Shown piece by piece: positions 1 to 10,534 of a stretch of DNA of 64,000 bases (position 1 is its first letter; each line of letters starts with the position of its first letter). A program made the position numbers and the translations under genes. Below the pieces are notes generated by a model. The model was given only the letters and a program-made list of their open reading frames with translations, searched no databases and was not told the DNA's origin. This DNA is from Mesobacillus persicus (GTDB lineage Bacteria; Bacillota; Bacilli; Bacillales; Cytobacillaceae): NCBI RefSeq assembly GCF_900109925.1, contig NZ_FOBW01000012.1, forward strand, positions 94,709 to 158,708, given 5' to 3'.

Positions 1-1429
1 GGGTGTCACCTTTGATCTTGTACCGGGTGAAATTCACGCGTTAATGGGTGAAAATGGCGCCGGGAAATCTACGATGATGAAGATCTTGACGGGAATTTAT
101 GAAAAGGACCGTGGCGAGATTACCTATAAAGGCAAGACTGTTCAATTTAAAAATCCGAAAGAAGCTGAGAAGCAAGGGATTAGCGTTATTCACCAGGAGC
201 TTAATATCCTTCCGAACTTGACGGTTGCGGAGAACTTCTTTTTAGGAAAAGAGAAGACATACGGGAAATCCGGTGTAATGAAATTAAAAGAAATGAACCA
301 GGAAGCTGAAAAATGGTTGATGGATCTTGGGATTAAGTTAGATCCGAAAAAGTCAGCTGCATCTTGTTCGGTTGGACAGCAACAAATGATTGAGATTGCT
401 CGCGCGGTTTCAACGAATAGCGACGTGCTAATTATGGATGAACCAACAGCGGCTCTGACGACTAAGGAAATTGATGTCCTTTTTAAAGTAATGAATGGAC
501 TGCGTGAGCGCGGTGTGGCGATTGTCTACATTTCCCACCGAATGGATGAAATCTTTAAAATGTGTGATCGAATTACCGTTTTACGAGATGGCGCTTCGAT
601 TGGAACGAGAGTGATTAAGGAAACGAATTTTGCTGAGGTTGTAAAAATGATGGTTGGACGTGAACTCGGCGAACAATTTCCGAAAAGAGCTGTTGAACCG
701 GGGAAAGAGCGGTTTGTGGTAAAAGGAATCACAACGAAAACGGGCGTTAAGGCAGCAGACCTGCAAGTACGCGAAGGGGAAATCCTTGGTGTTGCAGGGT
801 TGATGGGGGCCGGCCGAACCGAATTTATGCGAGCAATCTTTGGTGCCGATAAGCGGACAGCTGGGGAAGTCCTTTTAGACGGGCAATCCATCAAAGGGCA
901 GCATCCGAAAAATGCCATCGCTGCTGGGATTGCGTTTGTAACCGAGGACCGAAAAGGTGAAGGTCTGATTCTTGGTCAGTCTGTTCGTGAGAATCTAGCG
1001 ACCGCACAGTTAGGGAGACTTTCTAAATTAGGAATCCTCAATCGTGTGAAGGAGCGGGAATCCGCACAGGATTTGATTGAGCGCCTTCGGATTAAAACAT
1101 CCAGTATGGACCAACCAGCGAAGTCTTTGAGTGGTGGAAACCAGCAAAAGATTGTCATTGGAAAATGGCTGGCAACGGAGCCGAAAGTTCTTATCCTCGA
1201 TGAACCTACTAGAGGTGTAGACGTCGGAGCGAAAAAAGAAATCTATCAAATTATGAATATGCTGACAGAAAAGGGCGTGTCTATCATTATGGTGTCCTCT
1301 GAGTTACCGGAAATTCTCGGTATGTCGGACCGGATTCTCGTTATGCATGAAGGGAAAGTGAGCGCGATGCTTGACCGGAAAGATGCGACACAGGAAACCA
1401 TCATGACAGCTGCCACAGGAGGCGAGTGA
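1..1429 (+). CDS. rbsA: Ribose ABC importer ATP-binding protein RbsA (5' partial)
   Basis: Energises ribose uptake by ATP hydrolysis at the inner face of the membrane, with RbsC as channel and RbsB as receptor. The frame is open from base 2, so the start lies outside the window. Two ATPase domains are visible. The first has Walker A GENGAGKST, signature SVGQQQMIEIARA and Walker B LIMDEPTAAL. The second has a degenerate P-loop (AGLMGAGRTEF), signature SGGNQQKIVIGKWL and Walker B LILDEPTRGVDVG. This twin-domain build with an altered second P-loop is typical of sugar importers of the RbsA/MglA/XylG group. Its stop overlaps the first possible start of rbsC. The substrate is inferred from similarity and the A-C-B gene order. 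Confidence 0.95.
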   Translation, partial: GVTFDLVPGEIHALMGENGAGKSTMMKILTGIYEKDRGEITYKGKTVQFKNPKEAEKQGISVIHQELNILPNLTVAENFFLGKEKTYGKSGVMKLKEMNQEAEKWLMDLGIKLDPKKSAASCSVGQQQMIEIARAVSTNSDVLIMDEPTAALTTKEIDVLFKVMNGLRERGVAIVYISHRMDEIFKMCDRITVLRDGASIGTRVIKETNFAEVVKMMVGRELGEQFPKRAVEPGKERFVVKGITTKTGVKAADLQVREGEILGVAGLMGAGRTEFMRAIFGADKRTAGEVLLDGQSIKGQHPKNAIAAGIAFVTEDRKGEGLILGQSVRENLATAQLGRLSKLGILNRVKERESAQDLIERLRIKTSSMDQPAKSLSGGNQQKIVIGKWLATEPKVLILDEPTRGVDVGAKKEIYQIMNMLTEKGVSIIMVSSELPEILGMSDRILVMHEGKVSAMLDRKDATQETIMTAATGGE

Positions 1430-1431
1430 CC

Positions 1432-2364
1432 TTGAAAAATAAAGAATGGCTACAAAAATTAGGTCCTTTGTTTGGACTGCTACTAATTGTAATCGTTTTA
1501 TCGATTGTAAGTCCGAGTTTCTTGGATATGGGAAACATCTTAAATATTTTACGACAAGTATCGATTAATGCCTTAATTGCCTTTGGAATGACGTTTGTTA
1601 TTTTAACAGGTGGAATTGACTTGTCCGTTGGTTCGATGCTTGCTTTAGGGGCGGCCTTGACTGCCGGGGCAATGACATCAGGAATTGATCCAATCCTAGC
1701 AATTTTAATCGGCTTACTTGCTGGTGCAGCAATGGGAGCCTTCAATGGTTTGATTATTACGAAAGGCCGTGTCGCTCCATTTATCGCAACATTGGCGACG
1801 ATGACGATTTTCCGCGGGTTGACACTCGTTTATACGGATGGGCGTCCAATCACAGGCTTATCTGATTCCTTCGCGTTTCAAATGATTGGTAAGGGCTATA
1901 TCTTGGGAATTCCGTTTCCGGTTGTGACGATGTTCTTAGCTTTCGCGGTCTTATGGTTTATTTTAAAAAGAACGACCTTCGGACGCGGTGTTTACTCGAT
2001 TGGTGGGAATGAAGAAGCTTCCCATCTAGCAGGTCTTAAGGTTGATCGAATTAAAGTTGGGGTTTACACCCTTACTGGGATGCTAAGTGTTCTTGCGGGG
2101 ATCATTCTTACCTCGCGCTTGAATTCAGCTCAGCCTACGGCAGGAACCGCTTATGAGCTTGATGCGATTGCCGCTGTCGTTCTTGGCGGAACAAGTTTAA
2201 CTGGCGGTCGTGGGTGGATTGTTGGAACCATCATCGGCGCGCTGATTATCGGTGTCTTGAACAATGGATTGAATTTGATGAATGTATCATCGTTCTACCA
2301 GCAAGTGGTCAAAGGCGGAGTGATTCTGCTCGCAGTTCTACTCGATCGGAAGAAGTCTGCATGA
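1432..2364 (+). CDS. rbsC: Ribose ABC importer permease RbsC
   Basis: Membrane channel of the ribose importer, about 310 residues and mostly hydrophobic helices. The family hallmark GGIDLSVGSMLALGA lies in the first third and AVVLGGTSLTGGRG in the last third, as in RbsC/AraH permeases. I place the start at the TTG at 1432, because the AGGAGG at 1417-1422 lies nine bases upstream of it. A GTG at 1426 is also in frame but only three bases from that site. The gene is coupled to rbsA, whose stop is at 1427-1429, and is followed after 34 bp by rbsB. Gene order and length match the classical rbs operon. Confidence 0.95.
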   Translation: MKNKEWLQKLGPLFGLLLIVIVLSIVSPSFLDMGNILNILRQVSINALIAFGMTFVILTGGIDLSVGSMLALGAALTAGAMTSGIDPILAILIGLLAGAAMGAFNGLIITKGRVAPFIATLATMTIFRGLTLVYTDGRPITGLSDSFAFQMIGKGYILGIPFPVVTMFLAFAVLWFILKRTTFGRGVYSIGGNEEASHLAGLKVDRIKVGVYTLTGMLSVLAGIILTSRLNSAQPTAGTAYELDAIAAVVLGGTSLTGGRGWIVGTIIGALIIGVLNNGLNLMNVSSFYQQVVKGGVILLAVLLDRKKSA

Positions 2365-2398
2365 CATATATATTCCTAAATTTAAGGGGGATTTTAAA

Positions 2399-3337
2399 AT
2401 GAAAAAGATTTGGACATTAGCAATTCTTTTGATTATGGCAATGTTTTTAGGAGCATGTTCACTTGATGCACCAGGAAGTGATAAGGAAGCCAACAACAGT
2501 GGTGGAGACGGCGAAGCATCTGAAGAAAAGAAAATTGGCTTCTCAATTTCTACTTTAAACAATCCGTTTTTCGTTACTCTTGCTGAAGGTGCTGAAGCTC
2601 GTGCGGCTGAACTAGGGATGGAGATTACGGTTGTTGACGCTCAAGACGACCCGGCAAAGCAAGCAAGTGACATTGAAGATTTGATTCAACAAGGTGTAAG
2701 TGTAATTTTAGTTAACCCAACGGATTCTGCTGCTGTTGCAACAGCGATTGAGTCTGCGAACAATGCAAACATTCCAGTCATCACGGTTGACCGTAGTGCA
2801 GATAGTGGCGAAGTTGTTGCTCACATCGCTTCTGACAATGTTGAAGGTGGAAGAATGGCAGGAAACTTTATTATTGAGCAATTAGGTGATGCAGGTAGTG
2901 TTGTTGAGCTAGAAGGGATTTCCGGATCATCAGCAGCTCGTGAACGTGGTCAAGGATTCAACGAAGTGATTGATGGTAGCTCTATTGAAATCGTAGCAAA
3001 CCAAACAGCTAATTTTGATCGTGCAGAAGGCTTAAATGTTATGGAAAACATCATTCAAAGTGGTGCAGAATTTAACGCGGTCTTTGCTCATAATGACGAA
3101 ATGGCACTAGGTGCGAAAGAAGCGCTAGCAGCAGCTGGAATGAACGATATCCTAGTTGTTGGCTTCGATGCTACAGATGACGCGGTTGCAGCGGTTGAAA
3201 GTGGCGAAATGGCAGCAACAGTTGCACAAAAGCCAGACGAAATCGGCGTTAGTGCCGTAGACACAGCACAAGCAGTACTAAACGGCGACAGCGTAGAAGC
3301 ATTCGTTCCGGTTCAATTAGAATTAGTAACTAAATAA
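2399..3337 (+). CDS. rbsB: Ribose-binding lipoprotein RbsB
   Basis: Extracytoplasmic receptor that captures ribose and delivers it to RbsC. The N-terminus is a lipoprotein signal with lipobox LGAC (Cys about residue 20), so the mature protein is tethered to the outer face of the membrane. The next segment is a low-complexity linker (GSDKEANNSGGDGEASEEKK). The periplasmic-binding-protein type 1 fold follows, with IGFSISTLNNPFF at its first strand and HNDEMALGAKEAL and VGFDATDDA in the second lobe, as in RbsB proteins. AAGGGGG precedes the ATG. It closes the operon and is followed by palindrome 3359-3381 with a T-run. Confidence 0.95.
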   Translation: MKKIWTLAILLIMAMFLGACSLDAPGSDKEANNSGGDGEASEEKKIGFSISTLNNPFFVTLAEGAEARAAELGMEITVVDAQDDPAKQASDIEDLIQQGVSVILVNPTDSAAVATAIESANNANIPVITVDRSADSGEVVAHIASDNVEGGRMAGNFIIEQLGDAGSVVELEGISGSSAARERGQGFNEVIDGSSIEIVANQTANFDRAEGLNVMENIIQSGAEFNAVFAHNDEMALGAKEALAAAGMNDILVVGFDATDDAVAAVESGEMAATVAQKPDEIGVSAVDTAQAVLNGDSVEAFVPVQLELVTK

Positions 3338-3358
3338 GGTTGTAGGATGTAAAAAAAA

Positions 3359-3381
3359 TGGGTGGTGCCTGGCACCATCCA
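3359..3381. repeat. GGTGCC palindrome (T-centred), terminator-like
   Basis: Dispersed palindrome copy with arms GGGTGGTGCC and GGCACCATCC around one T; one position is a G-T wobble. It lies 22 bp after the rbsB stop, with eight A before it and six T after it. It therefore reads as an intrinsic terminator on both strands. Confidence 0.85.
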
Positions 3382-3506
3382 TTTTTTGTCTGTTTAAAGG
3401 TTAATTGTTGTTTTTAAAAGCGGTTTACAATCATAATACATTTAGTGAATGGATAAATATTACAGATGAAATCCCATATCGATAGAAATTGTAGGTGATG
3501 ATTTAG

Positions 3507-4322
3507 ATGGATAACCAGCCGTTGATTTCGATTGTGATTACAACGTACAACCGGCTTCCTCTTTTAGCTGAATTGGTTGAATCACTGAGTAGACAAACCT
3601 TCCGGGACTTTGAAGTAATTATAGTGAATGACTGCGGGGAGAATGTGGATGTGGTAAAAACGTTATACCCAGAATTAGATATAAACATCATCGAGATGGA
3701 GAGAAACTCAAAACATGTGTATGCAAGAAATAAAGGGGTTCAACACGCAAAAGGTGAGTGGATCATGCTAATGGACGATGATGATTTGCTTGTTCCTACT
3801 CATATTCAAAGGATGGTTCAGGAGAGCGATGAGGTTGATTTGCTCTATTCTGACGTTGAAATTGTTCAGTTTAAGATAAAAGATCATGTTCGCGTCGCTG
3901 AAAGTCGGGTTTTATTTGCTTATGAGTTGGACTTAGAGGCAATGAAGAAGTTTTCAACCTTTGTCCCCTCAGGGTGTCTTTACCGGAGAGTTCTTCATGA
4001 TGCGATCGGTTTTTTTGACCCGTATGTACATAATTATTGGGATTGGGATTTTTTCTTGAGAGTATCTGCTCAGTACCGAGTGAAGCGGGTGGCTGCTGCA
4101 GGGGTCCTTTATGACTTTTCCGAGTTCAACGATAATCAGTCTAAAATGCTGAAATCGAGGGAGTTTTATCTGAAACGACTATGTGAAAAACATGACTTAG
4201 GGGAACTTCCCTCGAAAAACTTCTTTCTCTTATTAGAGGAAGCAGAGGTCCGGAAGAGGAAAGCGGAGAGTGAAATTTTGTGGGACGGGAAGAGCTTTAA
4301 CTCTAGATTGATGGATGGGTAA
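3507..4322 (+). CDS. Family 2 glycosyltransferase
   Basis: Transfers a sugar from a nucleotide-sugar donor to an unknown acceptor, probably at the cytoplasmic face in surface-polysaccharide or cell-wall glycan synthesis. The GT-A fold is evident: ISIVITTYNR at the N-terminus, VIIVNDCGENVDVV, and the metal-binding run MLMDDDDLLVP near residue 90. A WDWDFFLRV motif near residue 175 fits the acceptor/catalytic region of GT2 enzymes. There is no membrane segment. The length of 271 residues is normal for a single-domain GT2. It stands alone, with no polysaccharide genes adjacent, so acceptor and product cannot be inferred. It ends before the convergent spore protein gene. Confidence 0.85.
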   Translation: MDNQPLISIVITTYNRLPLLAELVESLSRQTFRDFEVIIVNDCGENVDVVKTLYPELDINIIEMERNSKHVYARNKGVQHAKGEWIMLMDDDDLLVPTHIQRMVQESDEVDLLYSDVEIVQFKIKDHVRVAESRVLFAYELDLEAMKKFSTFVPSGCLYRRVLHDAIGFFDPYVHNYWDWDFFLRVSAQYRVKRVAAAGVLYDFSEFNDNQSKMLKSREFYLKRLCEKHDLGELPSKNFFLLLEEAEVRKRKAESEILWDGKSFNSRLMDG

Positions 4323-4344
4323 CTAGGGTGGGGTGGAAATAAAA

Positions 4345-4367
4345 TGGAAGGTGCCTGGCACCTTCCA
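4345..4367. repeat. GGTGCC palindrome (T-centred), between convergent genes
   Basis: Perfect copy of the AAGG/CCTT arm type: GGAAGGTGCC and GGCACCTTCC around a T. It lies between the stops of the glycosyltransferase (4322) and the minus-strand spore protein gene (4377), so it could terminate both. Confidence 0.85.
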
Positions 4368-4376
4368 ATGTTTAGG

Positions 4377-4568
4377 TTATTCCTGCTGTTGGCTTGGGCT
4401 ATTCTCGCTTTTTACTTGTTCAATATCGGTATTGCTGTATTTCGCCGTACCATGTCCACCGGTTGTTCGTGCTAAATATTCTTTAACCTCATTGTATGAC
4501 ATGCCGGAATTGGCGTTTTGCTGTTTGACTGATTCAATATCTGTTCCAGCTATTGTCTGTTTTTTCAT
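4377..4568 (-). CDS. sspE: Gamma-type small acid-soluble spore protein
   Basis: Gamma-type SASPs are made in the forespore and degraded on germination as an amino-acid store; they do not coat DNA as the alpha/beta type does. The protein is 63 residues, very polar, and rich in Gln, Asn, Ser and Thr. It carries two related blocks, GTDIESVKQQNANSG and YSNTDIEQVKSENS, the duplicated signature of this family. It is shorter than the best-known members. I choose the ATG at 4568 because AGGTGA lies five bases upstream; a GTG at 4577 overlaps that site. Forespore sigma-G control is expected from the family but I did not verify a promoter. Confidence 0.8.
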   Translation of the reverse strand: MKKQTIAGTDIESVKQQNANSGMSYNEVKEYLARTTGGHGTAKYSNTDIEQVKSENSPSQQQE

Positions 4569-4577
4569 TTCTATCAC

Positions 4578-5018
4578 CTCGTATTCTAAGGTGTGCTCAA
4601 TTCCATAAATTTATCCAGATACATTAGGAAATGGCAGGCTTCAAAAAGGGCTTATTAGTCATTTTTTTAGCTTTATCTCTTATATGTTTTATGGCTAACG
4701 TTTTCTGCTTTCGAGTTAGTGGGTATAGTTTGAATGAAATATACGAGATGTTCCTGAATGTTGAAGAGAATGGTGCCGAGTCGCAACTTTGTAAGATTTT
4801 CTACCTCTACTTATTGTTTAAGGGATGTGCGATCTTTTTTGGTAATATTACATATTGCGACATTTACATAGTCGTATTATGTCCCAGGAAATAGGAAATT
4901 GTCGACATCATGACAAGTTGATAATATTCCCTATTTAAATTGGAGTAAAAGCTAGTTAATGTAAATGGTTTGATTGAAATTATATAATACTAGTAACAAA
5001 GAAAAAGGAGGAACGAGC
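4578..5018. other. 440-bp gap with a weak open frame only
   Basis: Holds the SASP promoter region and an open frame at 4631-4894 (+, 87 codons) whose product starts with a hydrophobic, signal-like segment (KKGLLVIFLALSLICF). Its only ribosome-binding-like sequence, AGGAA, abuts the ATG, and I recognise no family. It may be noise or a decayed membrane-protein gene. Confidence 0.3.
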
Positions 5019-5936
5019 GTGGATACTTCGACTTTTTACTTAGAGGGGAACGACGGGAAGCAAATCTATTCTAGCAAATGGGTTGCCGAAGAGGAACCTA
5101 AGGCCATCGTACAGATTGCTCATGGGATGGCAGAGCATATTGGTCGCTATGATGAGTTTGCACAGTTTCTAGTCCAACAAGGGATTTATGTGTACGGAAA
5201 TGACCATCGCGGTCATGGTCACACGGAAACACTTAATGAAGACCGAGGCTATTATGCGGATGAAAATGGGTTTGAAACCGTGGTAGAGGATATGAAACTA
5301 TTAACAGATGTTATCAAGCAGGATTACCCCGAAGTACCGCTCTACATGCTCGGTCACAGCATGGGTTCTTTTCTCGCTAGACGATACATTCAGCATTATG
5401 GTGACCAGCTCGATGGGATCATCTTTTCAGGAACAGGTGGTCATCCGGGGATGTTGGGGAAAATTGGTCATTTTCTAGCAAGTCGTGAGGCACGTAAAAC
5501 AGGGAGAAAGATTCCTAGCGATAAGCTGAACAAATTAACATTTGGTAGCTATAACAAGGCGTTTAATCCAAGACGAACGGAATTCGATTGGTTGAGTCGG
5601 GATGAAAGCCAAGTTGACCGTTATATTGAAGATCCACTGTGTGGCGGGGTTTTCACTGCTGGCTTTTTTGAGGATTTTTTAAATGCATTGCTTGTACTAT
5701 ACGATGGAGACGAGCACATTCCTAAAAATCTACCGGTTTACTTTATCTCTGGAGACAAAGACCCAGTTGGAAAGAATACGAAAGGTGTTCTCGAAAACTT
5801 ACGCCAACTTGAGTCCGTCGGATTAAAGGATGTTTCCTATAAATTTTATCCAGGTGCCAGGCATGAAATTCTCAATGAAACGAACAAGCAGGAGGTCTAT
5901 GAAGATATTCATCAATGGATTGATCAGCGTTTATAA
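5019..5936 (+). CDS. Alpha/beta hydrolase, monoacylglycerol lipase-like
   Basis: Serine hydrolase of the lysophospholipase/monoacylglycerol lipase type (Hydrolase_4 family), probably cytosolic since no signal peptide is present. IAHGMAEHIGRYDEFAQFL supplies the oxyanion-hole HG motif. GHSMGS near residue 112 is the nucleophile elbow. The acid-histidine end is represented by FISGDKDPVG and GARHEILNE, completing a Ser-Asp-His triad. I place the start at the GTG at 5019, seven bases after a strong AAAGGAGG; an earlier ATG at 4974 lacks such a site. The product has 305 residues, normal for the family. The natural substrate is unknown. Palindrome 5957-5979 follows the stop. Confidence 0.85.
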   Translation: MDTSTFYLEGNDGKQIYSSKWVAEEEPKAIVQIAHGMAEHIGRYDEFAQFLVQQGIYVYGNDHRGHGHTETLNEDRGYYADENGFETVVEDMKLLTDVIKQDYPEVPLYMLGHSMGSFLARRYIQHYGDQLDGIIFSGTGGHPGMLGKIGHFLASREARKTGRKIPSDKLNKLTFGSYNKAFNPRRTEFDWLSRDESQVDRYIEDPLCGGVFTAGFFEDFLNALLVLYDGDEHIPKNLPVYFISGDKDPVGKNTKGVLENLRQLESVGLKDVSYKFYPGARHEILNETNKQEVYEDIHQWIDQRL

Positions 5937-5956
5937 AAGAACTCTATTCCAAACCT

Positions 5957-5979
5957 TGGAAGGTGCCAGGCACCTTCCA
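5957..5979. repeat. GGTGCC palindrome (A-centred)
   Basis: AAGG/CCTT arm type around an A, perfect over the core. The pairing extends outward into AAACC/GGTTT with a single mismatch. It lies 21 bp after the hydrolase stop and upstream of the PfpI gene. Confidence 0.85.
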
Positions 5980-6067
5980 GGGTTTGGAAGTTAACACGAC
6001 TGAGGGTTTGGAAGTTGCAATGAGGGGTAGTTTAGTAATAATGATGATTAGAAAGGATGTTGATGTT

Positions 6068-6586
6068 TTGCGTTTAGCTGGGAAGAAGGTTATTAGTCTT
6101 GTTCACCATGATTTTGAGGATTTGGAGCTTTGGTATCCAATTCTAAGGCTTCGCGAGGAGGGTGCAATTGTTGACCTTGCTGGTGAGGAAGCGAATGTGA
6201 AATATATTGGCAAGTATGGCGTTCCAGCTGAATCTGACTATGCTTATGGGGACATTAAAGCCGAGGAGTATGATGCTATTCTTGTACCTGGAGGCTGGGC
6301 ACCTGATAAAATCCGCCGTTTTCCTGAGGTGCTTTCATTGGTTCAACAAATGGATCAGGCTAAAAAACCTATTGGCCAAATTTGTCATGCAGGTTGGGTA
6401 TTGGCGTCAGCAAAAATCCTTCAAGGGAAAAAGGTCACGAGCACTCCGGGCATCAAGGATGATATGGAGAATGCAGGAGCGATTTGGTCGGACGAGCCTG
6501 TTGTCACAGATGGACATCTCATCTCAAGTCGTCGTCCACCAGATTTACCGGACTACTTAAGAGAATTCATTAAGGTTCTTGAGTAA
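6068..6586 (+). CDS. DJ-1/PfpI family protein (general stress type)
   Basis: Cytosolic member of the DJ-1/PfpI superfamily, related to Bacillus general stress protein 18 (YfkM) and to glyoxalase/deglycase-type enzymes. Visible features are KKVISLVHHDFEDLELWYP with the conserved Glu near residue 17, the strand ILVPGGWAPD, and the nucleophile elbow GQICHAGWVL with Cys-His near residue 103. The start is chosen at the TTG at 6068, about ten bases after AAAGGA. It gives 172 residues, the usual family length. Earlier in-frame starts would translate into the palindrome at 5957-5979 and add unrelated sequence. The precise reaction cannot be read from sequence. Confidence 0.8.
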   Translation: MRLAGKKVISLVHHDFEDLELWYPILRLREEGAIVDLAGEEANVKYIGKYGVPAESDYAYGDIKAEEYDAILVPGGWAPDKIRRFPEVLSLVQQMDQAKKPIGQICHAGWVLASAKILQGKKVTSTPGIKDDMENAGAIWSDEPVVTDGHLISSRRPPDLPDYLREFIKVLE

Positions 6587-6623
6587 AAAAGTATACAGGT
6601 GCATAACTAATGACACATATTAG

Positions 6624-6670
6624 GAAGGGAGAAGCAGGTAAACGAGCGCTTCTCCCTTCTTCTTCTTTTT
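6624..6670 (+). terminator. Intrinsic terminator after the PfpI gene
   Basis: Perfect 12-bp stem GAAGGGAGAAGC / GCTTCTCCCTTC with a 12-base loop, followed by a pyrimidine-rich run ending in five T. Confidence 0.85.
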
Positions 6671-6836
6671 ATCCCTCCCACACCCCACATTGGACACAGT
6701 TTTATCAGAAAATTCCCATCAACTTGTGGTAAGATAGGATTTATCATTTTAATTCAAATGATTAATGGTTGAAAAGTCGCTAGAGGCAGTTTCAATGCCT
6801 GATGGGACTAATGGATAAAAAAAGAGGCGAAGGAAA

Positions 6837-8066
6837 ATGAATAGCTTAATGCAAAAACATCAGCCCATCCCTACATCAGAGCCTTGGCGGATGTTGTTCT
6901 TCTTGCTGATGGCGCAACTATTGATTGCTTTCGTCGGTAGGAGTATCGGTCCACTCGGGGTACTGATTGGAGAGGACCTATCATTAACGAACTCGCAAAT
7001 TGGAATGCTACCTGCTGCGCTCTTTTTAGGGCAGTCAGTCGCTGCTGTTCCGGCAGGAATGTTGACTGACCGTGTGGGTTCGCGGAAACTGCTCGTTGTC
7101 GCAGCCTTATGCCTGGGTCTTGGTTTTTTCGTAATGACCTTCCTGGGTCAGTTTTGGGCCGTCCTCTTGTTTGTGATGTTAGGTGGAATCGGGTATGGGG
7201 CGATGCATCCGATTACTAACAAAGGAATTATTTATTGGTTTTCGGTAAAAAAACGGGGAACGGCAATGGGGATTAAGCAAACAGGGGTGACAGCAGGCTC
7301 GGCACTCGCTGGCTTGATTCTGCTTCCCCTTGGAGCCGAGTATGGCTGGCGGCCTGTCCTTTTAGGGGCGTGTATTTTGTTAATGGTCGGTGGATTTCTC
7401 GCCTATTTGTTCTACCGGGATCCCCCCGACCAAACGACAGCCACTGGAGAGCATGGTCTAGGTGCTTTCTATAAATCCATGTTTAAAATGATGAAAAATA
7501 AGGCTTTGATGTTGGTCAGTTTAAGTGCAATCGGATTAAGTGGCGCACAAATGTGTTTGAACACCTACATTGTTTTATATGCTCATCAGAAGCTTGGAAT
7601 CTCTATCTTTCTATCAGGAATTCTCCTCGTGATTTCCGAAGTGAGTGGATCGTTGGGCCGAATTGCGTGGGGAATGATTAGTGATTTCTTGTTTAACAGT
7701 AACCGAGTCATTATTTTAATCATCATCACGATCTTAACGGCCGTTTCGAGCACGACGGTAGCGTTTGCCTCGTCCGCTTCTTTTTGGATGATGGTGCCAA
7801 TCGTAGTCGTATTCGGGTTTTCCGTTTCAGGCTTTAATGGGATTTGGATGAACCTCGCGACTGAAATTGTTCCGCGCGAGCAATCGGGGATATCGAGCGG
7901 GGTGAGTCTTACCTTTGGTTCGTTAGGTGTCGTTTTAGTCCCTCCTCTTTTTGGTTTGTTGGTTGACCAAACGGGAAGCTTTGCCTCGGGGTGGTTGTTA
8001 ATTACAGCGTTAATGGTCCTCGTTTTTACCATGCTTGCCTATCTTTCTTTTAAAAAAGAAGCATAA
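6837..8066 (+). CDS. Major facilitator superfamily transporter
   Basis: Membrane carrier of about 409 residues with roughly twelve hydrophobic helices. The loop between helices 2 and 3 has the MFS signature GMLTDRVGSRKLL, and IKQTGVTAGSALAG follows in the fourth/fifth-helix region. This overall style resembles organic-anion and sugar-acid transporters, but the substrate cannot be assigned. The second half repeats the pattern with GRIAWGMISDFLF. GAAGGA precedes the ATG. The gene stands alone between a terminator (6624-6670) and the region upstream of glpK. An operator-like palindrome lies just downstream at 8135-8150. Confidence 0.85.
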   Translation: MNSLMQKHQPIPTSEPWRMLFFLLMAQLLIAFVGRSIGPLGVLIGEDLSLTNSQIGMLPAALFLGQSVAAVPAGMLTDRVGSRKLLVVAALCLGLGFFVMTFLGQFWAVLLFVMLGGIGYGAMHPITNKGIIYWFSVKKRGTAMGIKQTGVTAGSALAGLILLPLGAEYGWRPVLLGACILLMVGGFLAYLFYRDPPDQTTATGEHGLGAFYKSMFKMMKNKALMLVSLSAIGLSGAQMCLNTYIVLYAHQKLGISIFLSGILLVISEVSGSLGRIAWGMISDFLFNSNRVIILIIITILTAVSSTTVAFASSASFWMMVPIVVVFGFSVSGFNGIWMNLATEIVPREQSGISSGVSLTFGSLGVVLVPPLFGLLVDQTGSFASGWLLITALMVLVFTMLAYLSFKKEA

Positions 8067-8134
8067 ATTTAGAAGTTTGTGAATGTTTACTTGTGAAGAA
8101 CAGCCTTTAAACCTTGATCTACCAAGGCCAATTC

Positions 8135-8150
8135 AATCAAACGTTTGATT
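8135..8150. promoter_or_regulatory. Operator-like palindrome AATCAAACGTTTGATT
   Basis: Perfect 16-bp palindrome with an AAACGTTT centre, the usual build of LacI-family operators, though a TetR-type site is possible. The same 16 bases occur at 49076-49091 upstream of the ureohydrolase gene. No cognate regulator is in the window. Confidence 0.5.
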
Positions 8151-8180
8151 AATTAGCAAAGTAAGCTCATATATAAAAAT

Positions 8181-8220
8181 GGAGACTCCCGTAAAAGTTT
8201 TGTGGTGGTCTCCTTTTTTT
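8181..8220 (+). terminator. Putative intrinsic terminator
   Basis: GGAGAC and GTCTCC arms with a long internal loop, followed by eight T. Possibly ends the MFS transcript. Confidence 0.55.
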
Positions 8221-8256
8221 CTAGAAAGCTCATAAAATATAAAAGTGTGTGTTTCA

Positions 8257-9968
<1,712 letters not shown>

Positions 9969-10018
9969 TAATGGCTTTTAAAACTCTTATTGATTGGGGC
10001 CAGTTTTGTTTGATAAAT

Positions 10019-10041
10019 AAGCGGAGAAACTCCGGCTATTT
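10019..10041. repeat. AAGCGGA-type short palindrome, copy 1
   Basis: Imperfect palindrome AGCGGAGAAACTCCGGCT after glpK. It is one of three related copies within 140 bp; similar short palindromes are, from memory, common in Bacillaceae intergenic DNA. Confidence 0.6.
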
Positions 10042-10065
10042 TGGAAAAAGCACTAAAAACAACTT

Positions 10066-10092
10066 AAATAGACGGAGAAATTCCGACTATTT
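10066..10092. repeat. AAGCGGA-type short palindrome, copy 2
   Basis: Palindrome with arms AAATAGACGGA / TCCGACTATTT around AAT-rich loop bases. The outer arms pair perfectly except at one position. Confidence 0.6.
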
Positions 10093-10129
10093 ACTCAACA
10101 AACGTGAAAATGGGTAATTTTTCTTTACT

Positions 10130-10156
10130 TAAGCGGAAAAACTCCGCTTATTTTTT
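10130..10156 (+). terminator. AAGCGGA-type palindrome, copy 3, likely glpK terminator
   Basis: Stem TAAGCGGA / TCCGCTTA with loop AAAAC, then six T. A repeat copy that also has the form of an intrinsic terminator for glpK. Confidence 0.75.
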
Positions 10157-10274
10157 GTAAGATAAACTATATATCAATTTGCAGATGAAGTTGTAGAGGG
10201 ACAACAGCCCTTGTACACCGACAATTTTAGGTGCAATTTCCTATACTAATTTTTTAGGGATTTCATTAATATAA

Positions 10275-10304
10275 AAAATGAGTGTCAATTTTGACACTCA
10301 TTTT
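10275..10304. terminator. Perfect 14-bp hairpin between glpK and glpD
   Basis: Arms AAAATGAGTGTCAA and TTGACACTCATTTT around TT. It is symmetrical with A and T ends, so it could terminate either strand. It could also be an attenuator in a long glpD leader, since glpD in B. subtilis is controlled by GlpP antitermination. The rest of 9969-10534 holds the palindromes and motif listed separately. Confidence 0.65.
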
Positions 10305-10338
10305 AACTTACATTTTTATTGTTTTTAATAGGAAACGG

Positions 10339-10357
10339 AACCGGTTAGCTATTCGTG
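10339..10357. promoter_or_regulatory. AACCGGTTAG motif upstream of glpD
   Basis: AACCGGTTAGCTATTCGTG matches 17 of 19 bases at 14891-14909 upstream of the GPH transporter. The core AACCGGTT is a palindrome of LacI-operator form. Role inferred only. Confidence 0.4.
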
Positions 10358-10534
10358 GTCTTTTTTTATCCAGGGCTCTTTTCTCGTGCTTTGTTGCTTT
10401 CGGGACCTAATTAGGAATCTAGTCTATGTTTATCGTTTGCTTTTAGGATAATCAGCAAACCAAGCGTTAAAATCGGCTTTGCGATTCAAACACCAACCTA
10501 TACCCAAAACGGCCCTATCTAAGGGGGAATTCAA

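Noticed and set aside
526..918. Open frame on the minus strand inside rbsA
   Set aside because: It mirrors the strongly supported rbsA frame, has no ribosome binding site and no family features.
5963..6067. Upstream extension of the PfpI protein
   Set aside because: It would translate the repeat palindrome and lacks a binding site; the start at 6068 gives the normal length.
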